Shown here piece by piece: positions 53,824 through 64,000 of a stretch of 64,000 bases of DNA. Each line of letters opens with the position of its first letter. The first letter of the stretch is position 1. The DNA is taken from NCBI GenBank assembly GCA_037447655.1, contig JBBHKE010000229.1:1-64000 (forward strand), read 5' to 3'. The position numbers and the translations under genes were made by a program. Source of the DNA: Zygnema cylindricum. Its lineage: Eukaryota; Streptophyta; Zygnematophyceae; Zygnematales; Zygnemataceae. Under the pieces are notes generated by a model. It did no database searches. It had not been told where the DNA came from and was given only the letters and a program-made list of their open reading frames with translations.

Positions 53824-56800
53824 CTCTAGGGTACCAATCTTTAATGGAACTGGCTTCATATACTGGGAAAGTATGATGATAGGAGCTCTATGCGAAAAAA
53901 GGTTTTGGGGGATAGTGAGTGGACGATTGGGGCGTCCATCAAGTCTTGGAATTCCTCCAGGGTTTGGAGGAAGCAGATTCACCAGGAAAGAGGATTCACC
54001 TTCAACGGAGGAAACAAAGGAAGGAGAGGTGGTGGACAAAGGAAAGGAGAAGGAGGCGACCACACCAATAGCAACTGGTTTAGCATTCATGTCACCTATT
54101 CCGAGGAACGAGGAGAATGATACTGAAACCTGGGACTTCAACAATATGGCGGCAAAGCACTTCATCCTACGCCATCTCACTCAAGGACTTGCATGTCCTC
54201 ATTTGCAGGTAGAAAGGGCATCCGATCTTTGGATGGCTCTTATAGAGATGTACCGAAGTGGTACGATTCAGCAACAACAGTTGGCTGATCAGAAAGTTAA
54301 GGAGTATGTATACAAAAAGGGAAATATGTTGGATTTTTGCAATGAGCTTGCTACACTCTTCATGGAGCTACAAAGTGCGGGAAAAGATTTTAGTGAAAAA
54401 GAAAAGGTTAACTGTTTACTGATGAAGTTACCTGATGAGTTCGTGAACATAGTTTACCGTGTGCAGGACTTGCCTGACTCAAGGTGGATATGGAACTCAG
54501 TGGTAGGAATGATTCTCGTTCAAGAGAATACAATTGAGATCCGAAGGGGAGGAAAGAGTGGCCAAGCCTTGGCAACAGCGACTGATTGGAGGAACAGGGA
54601 TTCCCGAAAACCGGTCGGAAACTATGGGGGTAGGGAGCAGAAAAAACAGGCCGATGAGTTCGAACCAAGGGCTCCCAAAGGACTATGTCATTTTTGTAAG
54701 AAACCGGGGCACTATATGGCAGAGTGCACTAAGCTAACCGAGCTTCGGTTAAAGGAGGGGCAAACCGGTGGTACCCCGAGAGGAAAGAAAAAGGCCCTTG
54801 TCACACAGGTACTTGAGGCTGAATCCAAGGACGAGGACGATGAGCTCCTTTTGGATGAGGAGTTGGAGGCGAAAATTGAGGTCGAAATTCCACGAAGGCA
54901 GAAATGTGCTTACGGTGGATTGAAAGGTGAAGCAGGCTGGATTGTAGATTCAGGTGCCTCCATGCACATGTGTAAGGATAGACACCTGTTCACTAAGATA
55001 AGAAAGATTCCCACCGTAGAGATAGAGTACGGGGATGGGAGGATAGTCACCACTACTCTTGTAGGATCGGTAGATCTAAAAGTGTTAGTAGAAGGAAAGA
55101 CATCCATATTAACATTCTCCGATGTATTGTTTATTCCGGAGCTGAACAAAAATCTTATCTCTACATCAGTATTAGATGATAAGGGTTTTTTTACTAGCAC
55201 TAGGGAAGGAGTCTCTACTGCTAGTTTTGAGGATGATGTCTATTTCATTGCCGAGAAAGGTAGCCATGGGATGTTTAGGCTGATTTTAAGTAATGAAACG
55301 AAGAAACTTTATTATGCTGGTGTTCATGATATTATGATGTGGCATAAGAGGCTTGGGCATGTGAATCTAGATAAGTTAATAGAGATGAAAAAGATGGGAG
55401 TGGTGGAAGGGATTCAGTTCAGTGAGAGTGATGATTTAAGTGATTTTAGTGGATGTCGTCAAGGTAAAGCACACAGATTACCCTTTCCTAAATCAGCCAC
55501 TTATAAGGGAAAAAAAATTCTAGATCTAGTACGCACAGATATTTGGGGACCGGCTAAAGTGCCCTCACCGGGGGGGAAGAGATTTATGATGACTATAACT
55601 GATGATTGGTCTCGGTATTCCCGGGTGTATTTTTTGAAAATCATGTCAGAAGCTGAGGATTGTTTTAGACAATATAAAGCGTGGAGCGAAAAACTCCATG
55701 AAACTCCAATCAAGAGAGTAAGGAGTGACAATGGTGGAGAGTATACTTCTAACCAGTTTGAGGATTTTCTGAGGGAAGATGGGGTTCAACACCAAAAGAC
55801 AGTTCCAGAAAATCCGGAACAGAATGGGGTAGCTGAAAGGTTAAATAGAACACTAAGTGATAGTGCTAGAAGTATGTTGTCAGATAAAAAGATAGGGAAA
55901 AGGTTTTGGGCAGAAGCAATGAACTGTGCTAATTACCTCAAGAATAGAGTTCTTACTTCAGCTATAAGAGATCAAACACCTTAAGAGAGATGGACAGGCC
56001 GGAAACCAGACATATCTCACTTAAAGGTTTTCGGCAGTCAAGTGTTCAGTCTAGATACTGATCGGTCCAATTGGAAGCTAGATCCTAAAGGAAAACCGGG
56101 ATACTTATTAGGATATGATGAAGATGTTAAAGGATATAGAGTTTATGATCTAAAAAGGGAAGATATAATCTTAGTAAAGCATCTAGTAGTTATGGATGAA
56201 GGAAAGTCTGTGGATCCCTTCAAATATACGAAGTCAGTAAAAATCAGATTTGAGTCAGAAAATTCCGATGACTTTGAGCTTCCTAACTATCCAGGTTTTA
56301 AAGAAGATGACATTCTTGCAGGAACAAATCATACCGAAAAGGACTCGGCTGTGGAAACTCCAGTGACAACTCTACTCGAAGCGGAAGACGTGGTGGAAAT
56401 TGATTCGGAATCAAGGGATAGGGGAGAAGCCGAGTTTGTTCGAAAGAATCCACGAGAACCATCTATTCCGGCCTCAGATTTTGAGGGGGGGAGGAGAAGT
56501 AGCAAAAGACTGCAAGAAAAACAGGTTAATAACAAGGTAACTAAACTATCTCATCAAGATGAACCTCAAACTTATGGAGAGGCGATGACTTGTCCAGAAA
56601 GAAACCGGTGGAAGACAGCCATCAATGAGGAGATGGCTTCAATCATGGCAGCCGATACTTGGGAGCTGGTGGACTGTCCACCTAACCGAAAACCAATCGG
56701 TTGTAAGTGGGTTTTCAAACTAAAACTAAACCCAGATAACACAATCGAGCGCTACAAGGCCAGATTAGTGGCAAAGGGATTTACACAAAAGGAAGGAATT

Positions 56801-58147
56801 GACTACGAGGAAACCTTTGCCCCGGTGGTCAGATTTCCCTCTGTCCGCATACTTCTCAGTTTAGCAGCGGCGGAAGACATGGAAGTGCATCAGATGGACA
56901 TCAAGACAACCTTTTTGCATGGAGAATTGGAAGAGGAGATCTTCATGCGACAACCCGAAAGTTTTGTGGAGGAAGGAGAGGAGAGTAAGGTATGCCGGCT
57001 GATTAAATCTCTTTATGGTTTGAAACAGGCACCTCGACAATGGAATAAGAAGCTTGATGAGTTTCTTACCGGTCTGGGATATATTCGAATCAGCTCAGAT
57101 CACTCAATCTATGTTTTCGAAGATGAGGAAGGTTTGATATTTATTGCAATTTATGTTGATGATTTGCTTGTATTAAGTAAATCAATGGAAAAAATTAACA
57201 AACTGAAAACCGATCTTAAGGGGAGATTTGAAATGAAGGATATGGGAGAAGCAATATATATTTTGGGAATTCAAGTAGAGAGAGACCGAAAAAGGAAAAT
57301 TATAAGATTGACTCAAAAGGAAGCAATAGGGAACATGCTTGAAAAATTTCAAATGGATAAAGCTAATAGTTGTACAACTCCAATGGAGTTGAAGAAGGGA
57401 AGTGAGGGGAGTGAGGAAGAAGGAGTCATAGTCTTAGACGAGGAATTATCTCTTGATGATCAGAAGTTCATGCAGACTATTCCTTATAGACAGGTAGTGG
57501 GAAGTCTAATCTATTTTATGAATTGTACCCGGCCGGATTTAGCTGCAGCTGTAGGAGTGCTGAGTAGAAGTCTAAATGCTCCCACTAAGAAGGATTGGGA
57601 GGCAGCTAAGAGAGTCCTTAGATATTTGGTAGGAACTAGAGATCTATGGTTGCATTTGGGTGGGGAGAATACTGACATCACTACTTGGAGTGATGCCAGT
57701 TATGGTGATGCTCCGATGAGGAGATGTACTTCTGGATATGTATTATATGTGGGTGATAGGGCTTGCTGTTGGAGTAGCAAACAGCAAAAGGTTATTGTTC
57801 AGTCCACCATGGAGGCTGAGTATATGGCCTCTTGCTCTGCTGTAAAAGAATTGATGTGGGTCAAGTCTTTGCTTGGTGAGCTTGGTCACCTTAAGAGTGG
57901 TGTGCAGAAAATATTTTGTGATAATCAGGCAGCAATCGCTATTTCTGCCAATCCTAAACACCATTTTAAAGCCAAACACATGGACATCAGACTCAGCTTT
58001 GTTAGAGAGAAAGTAGAAAACAAAATTATCAGTTTAGAGTTCAGACCAGATAGTGAGATGGTAGCAGATATGATGACCAAACCTGTGCCTTCCCCTAAGC
58101 TAATTTTTTGCAAGGAGAACTGTGGTCTGAAATTAAAGATTGACTAG
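53813..58147 (+). pseudogene. gag-pol polyprotein of copia C with one in-frame stop
   Basis: A single frame of about 1445 codons begins at the ATG 53813 (MGPPSRVPIFNGTGFIYW); an earlier ATG at 53789 lies in the LTR. Gag comes first, then a zinc knuckle CHFCKKPGHYMAEC at 54686. The protease WIVDSGASMHM follows at about 54938. The pre-integrase has WHKRLGHVN, with only one of the usual Cys pair (SDFSGC). The integrase triad lies in TDIWGPAKV, RSDNGGEY and ENGVAERLNRTL-type sequence. An in-frame TAA at 55982-55984 interrupts the integrase end. The RT has YVDDLLVLS at about 57149, and RNase H has TMEAEYMASCSAVKELMW and FCDNQAAI. The frame ends KLKID before the purine tract. The products would form particles and copy and insert the element. 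The stop and the missing Cys make this copy probably defective. Confidence 0.92.
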
Positions 58148-58160
58148 AAAATAAGGGGAG
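58148..58160 (+). promoter_or_regulatory. Polypurine tract of copia C
   Basis: aaaataaggggag, directly between the gag-pol stop and the TGTAG start of the 3' LTR. Confidence 0.85.
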
Positions 58161-59209
58161 TGTAGAAACTAATGGTTTTATTAGTATTTTCTAGGTCTGA
58201 AAAGAAATATAGAAGTCGAGGCAGTCTATCTCTAACTTCTCTCTCCAACTCTCAAACTTGTCGCAGTCACTAAGAAATTGGAGAGGAAGCTAGAGCCATG
58301 GCTACCTTGGCTATCCTGAGGTTTACGGGAATTTTATATTAGGGTTTATTTATTTATTTAAAAGGTATGTGCCGGCGGCAGGATTTGATCCTTGAACCTA
58401 CCGGCCGGCAGACAGGAAATAGCCGGTAGCCTTAGCCGTTAAGTCTAGCCGCAGTGTTACGTAGCATATAGTTTGATATTTATTTAAATGATTATACGTG
58501 CGATAAATCATTTAACTGAAATGGATTACGGGATACATAGATCCAGTAATATATTATGTACGAATTACGGTACGGACAAAAATCAGTACCGCGCATTTGT
58601 TTCGTAAGTGAAACAAATACCGCGCATGTATTTATTACGGCTACGATTAAATCCGAATTTAATCGGACGGCCGGGATTAGCGCCGAGATCGCGGAGGAAG
58701 ATTTCGGCGGTTTGTGGCGATCGCCACATCGGATGACACGTGGCGAAATTCCGTTGGATTGTGGAATCTCCGGAGATTATGGCACCGAATCCGGATTTGA
58801 CATGTGTCGACATTTTGGCCATGTCGTACAATGTCCGTGCATAAAGTACACCGGCAGCTGTACTTTTGCGTACGGAACTCAATTATGATTGGTTCCGTAC
58901 ATCAGTAGATAGAGTCTGTGAGAGAGATAGGACTTAGAAAAATTAGAAGATAGGACCCCCTCTCCCAGAGAGCTTATGTACAAAAGGTCAACTTTGACCC
59001 TCCATAACTTACTGCTCAGGGGAGCAAATTCAGAGATTCTTTTTGCTACCGACTCAGGGGAGTCTTGCCTTTACAGGGGTGTAGGTTGTCAGGGTTTTTG
59101 TCTGCCAGGGTGGCAATTATTTTTGCTGGAACACAAAGGGGTCAGGATTATCCTAGAGGCTTCTTGGAAGCTGTATACTCTGAGGACTTATGGAGGTCTT
59201 AGAGTTTCA
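58161..59209 (+). repeat. 3' LTR of copia C
   Basis: 1049 bp, the same length as the 5' LTR. About 4 differences lie in the first 820 bp but about 18 in the last 230 bp. It ends tttca and is followed by TGTAC. Confidence 0.92.
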
Positions 59210-59356
59210 TGTACTGTACGATGTAACAATATATAGTGTTAACAACTTTTTTCCTCACGTTAAATCTATGGTCCTAGGTGGAGCACACAAAAAGGTAGAT
59301 ACCACTAATGGAGGTTTAGAATACACCGACAGTTGAATATTGTAATAGCATAGCAA

Positions 59357-59571
59357 AGGTGTATCGATGTTAGTGTTAATGTTTTCTTTGCCACTTAAAA
59401 CATATTTTCCCCGTACACACTTATCTGGTTATGGATTTGACGGTCGATTGAAAGGCAAGGTTCTCACCTTCAAATTGGCGGTCTCCATGTAAAAATATGA
59501 CAAGTGTGTACGGAGAAAATATGTTATAGGTGGCGAAAAAATTATTAACACTAATAGCGATACACAATGTA
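59357..59571. mobile_element. ACACCG-family MITE
   Basis: Left aggtgtatcgatgttagtgtt, inner blocks ccccgtacacacttatctgg and acaagtgtgtacggagaaaa, right ctaatagcgatacacaatgta. The layout matches 1076-1296. Confidence 0.65.
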
Positions 59572-59835
59572 GCACACTGAAAGAGGATACTAACACCGTA
59601 CATTTGGTATATCCTTAATATCGTTAGTTATGTGCTTGCTTTTCTTTTTTTAGTTTTTTGCTTGTGGACACCAAACAACATCGAGATAACTGTTTGTTCT
59701 TCTCTTTTTTTGGTTAGTCAGTAGTCTGCATCACTTAGACCTAAATAAGAATTAACAATACTTAAATAAATTGCGAACTATGTTTTTCTTGGTACAAATA
59801 CTGACTCATGCAGTAGCTTGCACAAGATAGAAAGC

Positions 59836-60056
59836 TACATCGTGTACCGCTATCAGTGTTAATAGTTTTTTTGCCACTTAACACAACTTTTCTCCGTACA
59901 CACTTGTTCGATTTTCAGTTTGAAACCGCCTATCGAAAGCTGAGAATCTTACCTTTCAATCACAATCGTCGTCTTCAAAATTTGACAAGTGTGTGTGGAG
60001 AAAAGATATTTTAAGTTGCAAAAAAAACATTAACACTAATAGCGATTCCTGGTGTA
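59836..60056. mobile_element. ACACCG-family MITE, 221 bp
   Basis: The left end tacatcgtgtaccgctatca and right end actaatagcgattcctggtg plus ta form imperfect terminal inverted repeats. The inner blocks ctccgtacacacttg and gacaagtgtgtgtggag are present. Non-coding. Confidence 0.7.
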
Positions 60057-60085
60057 CTTACAAGCCATGACGAAAAAAAGGCTTA

Positions 60086-60889
60086 AGGTCAAGTTCCATC
60101 AAACGTTTATGTAATTGTACGGCCAACTCTACAGACCGGGTCGATTGATTCGATGTTCCATCACGAAGAGTTTGTACGCCACGTGTTCTAAATTGACTAG
60201 CGCCACGCAAGCTACGATCCGATATTGAATATCTTTTAGATTTTTAGCACCGACAAACTTAACTTCAAATCTTCACTTTCGTACAATGTACTTGCGTACG
60301 AAGTAATCATACGACATAACTTTTATACTTTTTGCAGACTCCAGTCTGTACGCCAACTCCTTTTTTAGGGTTTCTGTTTTCGAACATAACGTGAGAGAAA
60401 TAGTGTTCCGAACAAAAGTTACCAAAAATAGCGTGACGAAGGAATGTTACGAAATTTCGTTTTTATTTTCGGTTGTGTTTTGTAAAACGCGTGTCATGTG
60501 CAAATCTTAAGATTATATGTTGGTTTTTCATCATGACACGTAGCTTAATCGTTCAGCGTGTCACAATTTTTTTTTTCTGTATTTGCCAACCCACCTCCTC
60601 GAGGTGGGTGTATCTGCCAACCCACCTTCTCGAGGAGCACCTCCTCGAGGTGGGTGTATCTACCAACCCACCACGTCGAGGTGGGTTAACAGTTATAGAG
60701 AAAAATGAAGCGAACTCTTCGCAGATGAACATCCGACGGCCAGTATTATCTCCAAGACTTTCAGAGAGTATTGGCAAGATTCTCTGTAATATTGTTTTTA
60801 TATAAAACAAAATAGGCGGTACGAATTGGTACGGAGAGTCGCGGATTTCTGTAAACTTCCCCACTTTTGGCGTGATGGAACCGTTCCCC
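60086..60889. mobile_element. PIF/Harbinger-like non-autonomous element, best-preserved copy, 804 bp
   Basis: Flanked by TTA on both sides (60083-60085, 60890-60892). The terminal inverted repeats aggtcaagttccatcaaacg and, inverted, ggggaacggttccatcacgc match over most positions. The centre (60586-60690) has three stacked palindromes based on acccacctcctcgaggtggg. Copies at 8029, 13030 and 41330 share this structure. It has no transposase. Confidence 0.7.
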
Positions 60890-60892
60890 TTA

Positions 60893-61124
60893 CAGTATAG
60901 ACGAGTGACAATTTATTTAAGATTGATAATTTGACAACAAAGAAGAAAAGCTTAGACTTTATACAATACCGTTACAGACTACGTTTCTTACGAGTTGGCC
61001 CGGTTAGTGAGATTGGTGAGAGTCGTATTTTACACCCAAAAAAGGTGTTACACTAACCATTTGCAAGATACCGCCCGGGTACCTTACATTTTACCTTAGG
61101 GTATTTTAGTCGTTGTGTTTATTT
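60893..61124. other. Short spacer
   Basis: No gene or repeat recognised. Confidence 0.4.
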
Positions 61125-61612
<488 letters not shown>

Positions 61613-61845
61613 AAAACACTGGACCACACCCTAAAAAAACTCGAACGTGTAAATTCTGACAATTCATAGGTATCTTGTTAGTGGTGAACTTATCGATTCC
61701 ATACCTTCCAGAGCGTGAAGTTCATCCGACAAACTTCTATTAATAAAAATTAAGATCGTAAAACACGACATTGTTGTTTCGACAATAAATTACGACGCCG
61801 CGGCACCGCATAGAGGCGGGCTCTCCTAACGGACTTTCGCATCGG
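61613..61845. other. Short spacer
   Basis: No gene or repeat recognised. The chance frames here (89 codons minus, 61740-62009) span the boundary with the next repeat. Confidence 0.4.
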
Positions 61846-62490
61846 TGAACTTCCAATAGAGGCGCGGGGTTGACTGAACGCGATTTAAATGCATTCGCAC
61901 CAATTTTATTTTGTCGACGCAACATGTGGAACATGCATATTGGATGGCTCCAACATTGAGAAGCGTAAGCATCGACCGCTGGGATTTTCACTTTTTTAGA
62001 TTGAAGCAATCACGACATCGCTCAGTGCGAAGGCGCCCTGCGGAGTTTTTCAGATTGTCGTACCATTGGTACACGCCAAAAGTCAAAAAATCCACCATGA
62101 TAGGTTATGAGGTCTAACCGCCCTACACGCATGTGCATCGCCACGGTATGAAGGTCGATCGGAAATATTTTCGCGCACCTTTGGACATCCGGCAAAAATC
62201 GGCGCCTTTTGACATTTCGCTTTGAAATTTTGATTTTCAATTTCAAAATTAAAATCTTAGAAAATTTTTCGACGAACATTAACCATCTCGCTTCATTAAA
62301 TATTATGCGATTTTCAGCTTGAAGAATCTTTATAGATTTTAAGAACAAAATAACCTCATTTCAATCATATTTGAGAAACAATGTCTAATGGGCAGACATA
62401 ATGAAAGCGGTAGTAAACATGAGAAATAGACGTATCCGCATGTTTAGTGGGACCGCCTAATGGTGAACACGCCTCAAACGGCCATACGTG
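61846..62490. repeat. Dispersed repeat, copy 2 (relative at 6090-6740)
   Basis: Shares 'gaacttccaatagagg', 'ggatggctcca', 'gggattttcacttttttaga' and 'acgtatccgcatgttta' in order with 6090-6740. No coding sequence was recognised. Confidence 0.65.
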
Positions 62491-62530
62491 TCAAACCGTA
62501 CGGATTAGCAATGTTCAAAAATATGGTAAT

Positions 62531-63134
62531 TAGTGTTGGGTATCGAGGACCTTTTGCCAATATTCGATACATATCGAATTTCAGGTACCCGAGATTCGAT
62601 ATATCGCTTCGATATATCAAAAATTGAAATATCGCGATATATCGCCGATGTATCGTATCTCCGATATATCCAGGTATTAAAAAAAAACTAAATGAAATTT
62701 TTCACAGGTCTCCAAAGTCACGTGCCTTCGGACAAGGTGACCGTAAAATCTTTGTCGAAAAGAAATACGGTTTTTTCTTGAAAGTCAACAGAGTGAAGGA
62801 GATCTATGAGGTACATTGACGCGGTACACTTGCGAAGTACACGTACGAAATACGCAAGTACGAATTTCCATACGAAAATGGTCGCTTTTCAAATCTTTGA
62901 AGATTTTAAAGATTTGATCGTTAACTTACAAGATACCACTCAAATCAAGACACGTATGTAAAAACTTGTTTTCACACAATATACGATGTAACCGAGGCTT
63001 CTGTAATACATAAATTTTGCTGTCCGTACAATTACAAAGACCTCTTGATGTAACCATACCCCAAATAAGTAACTATATGAATTAAAGAGTTAGTACTTTT
63101 TTGTCGGTTAAATTTTGTGGCGTCTACCTTTAAG
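62531..63134. mobile_element. hAT element, right end missing
   Basis: Starts tagtgttgggtatcgaggac, and its interior matches 42771-43380 (aggtacatgacgcggtacac-type sequence, aaaatctttg.cgaaaa, ggcgtctacctttaag). The similarity stops at about 63134 with no right terminus. It is truncated, so the 8-bp duplication cannot be tested. Confidence 0.7.
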
Positions 63135-63545
63135 GGTATGTGCATAAGTGAGGGTTTTTTTTTATCGTTTTCCTGTAAAACTTAGCGCCGTACTGCCTAA
63201 GTTCCAACCGTACGAAGGAATCGCAAATTTGTATTGTACGATTTGCGTCATCCTCGAACTTAGGATGTACGAAAATTTGTCGTCCTGTGTTTTTCGACCC
63301 ACTTCGACGACAAAAAACGTCATCTTCAACTTTTCTTTAAAACAAATGCGCGATGTGTTTTAAAAATAGGGATTTTCTATAAAAAAATAAGAACATTTAT
63401 TCGCACGTGCCGTAATTTTCAAAAAAAATTATACGATTTCCAAGGACAAAGAAAAGTACAGAATTCGCTATGTTTTGTCCGTTTGCGTTCAATACGACAA
63501 AGAAAAATACACAATTTGTTTGATTTTGTCCGTTTTCTTTCAATA
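63135..63545. other. Spacer, no gene seen
   Basis: Unidentified AT-rich sequence between the truncated hAT element and the minus-strand LTR. Contains the doubled phrase 'gacaaagaaaa.tac' (about 63446 and 63498). Confidence 0.4.
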
Positions 63546-64000
63546 TGAAACTCTGAGACCTCCATAAGTCCTCAGAGTAGACAGCTTCCAAGAAGCCTCT
63601 AGGATAATCCTGACCCCTTTGTGTTTCAGCAAAAATTACTGCCACCCTGGCAGAAAAAAACCCTGACCACCTGCACCCCTGTGAAGGCAAGACTCCCCTG
63701 AGTCGATAGCAAAAAGAATCTCTGAATTTGCTCCCCTGAGCAGTAAGTTATGGAGGGTGAAAGTTGACCTTTTGTACATAAGCTCTCTGGGAGAGGGGGT
63801 CCTATCTTCTAATTTTTCTAAGTCCTATCTCTCTCACAGACTCTATCTACTGATGTACGGATCCAATCATAATTGAATTCCGTACGCAAAAGTACAGCTG
63901 CCGGTGTACTTTATGTACGGACATTGTACGACATGGCCAAAATGTCGACACATGTCAAATCCGGATTCGGTGCCATAATCTCCGGAGATTCCACGATCCA
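63546..64000 (-). repeat. LTR of the copia C family, minus strand, cut by the window end
   Basis: Begins with tgaaactctgagacctccat, the complement of the 3' end of the copia C LTR, and follows it to the window edge. It may be a solo LTR or the right end of another element lying beyond 64000. It ends tttca on its sense strand, like the 3' LTR. Confidence 0.9.

Larger units (their letters stand above)
52760..59209 (+). mobile_element. Nearly intact Ty1/copia retrotransposon (copy C), 6450 bp
   Basis: The LTRs at 52760-53808 and 58161-59209 are both 1049 bp. The target duplication TGTAC is at 52755-52759 and 59210-59214. The internal region holds one gag-pol frame with a single in-frame stop (55982-55984), a primer site directly at the 5' LTR, and a purine tract at 58148-58160 (aaaataaggggag). 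The LTRs are highly similar except near their 3' ends. A reverse-oriented LTR of the same family starts at 63546. It is probably a recent insertion. Confidence 0.95.

Overview
This window is eukaryotic nuclear DNA dominated by transposable elements. It holds only two protein-coding genes that I can assemble exon by exon, and one tRNA gene. Both genes are on the minus strand with GT-AG introns. They are a two-exon COMMD3 homologue (16801-17881) and a nine-exon, four-pass, tetraspanin-like membrane protein (35708-40050). A complete tRNA-Gln(TTG) lies at 5845-5916. The organism cannot be named from this sequence. Spliced genes, Ty1/copia elements primed by initiator tRNA-Met and AT-rich, microsatellite-rich spacers fit a plant-lineage genome (an alga or non-seed plant is possible), but that is an inference. 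Two 10-N gaps (14988-14997, 46453-46462) both lie in LINE copies, so they are repeat-induced assembly breaks. Layout: 1-5.4 kb is AT-rich, CGTAC-rich DNA with small palindromic elements and a 210-bp tandem repeat. The tRNA gene follows, then a 556-bp tandem duplication (6505-7616), PIF/Harbinger-like and hAT-like elements, and decayed LINE pieces (9.5-16.4 kb). The COMMD3 gene and a long run of simple repeats extend to 21 kb. A badly decayed Ty1/copia element lies at about 21.4-26.5 kb. A second copia-type element (27785-34878) has both LTRs and a 5-bp target duplication. It was later hit by a hAT element (inside a MITE inside its 5' LTR), a tiny LTR element (TRIM) inside gag, and a PIF/Harbinger-like element. 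The tetraspanin-like gene comes next, then a hAT element, two LINE copies, and a nearly intact third copia element (52760-59209). Small transposons and a truncated LTR of the same family, in reverse orientation (63546-64000), close the window. The most notable structures are three. First, a 495-bp TRIM (29667-30161) carries a tRNA-shaped cloverleaf with Pol III A and B boxes in each LTR, formally similar to the 5S-carrying Cassandra elements. Second, the young copia has a primer-binding site matching the anticodon arm of initiator tRNA-Met rather than its 3' end, and an in-frame ATG of its gag-pol lies inside that site. Third, a layered nest of insertions gives a relative order of events. All element names rest on visible termini, target duplications and protein motifs; no database search was possible.
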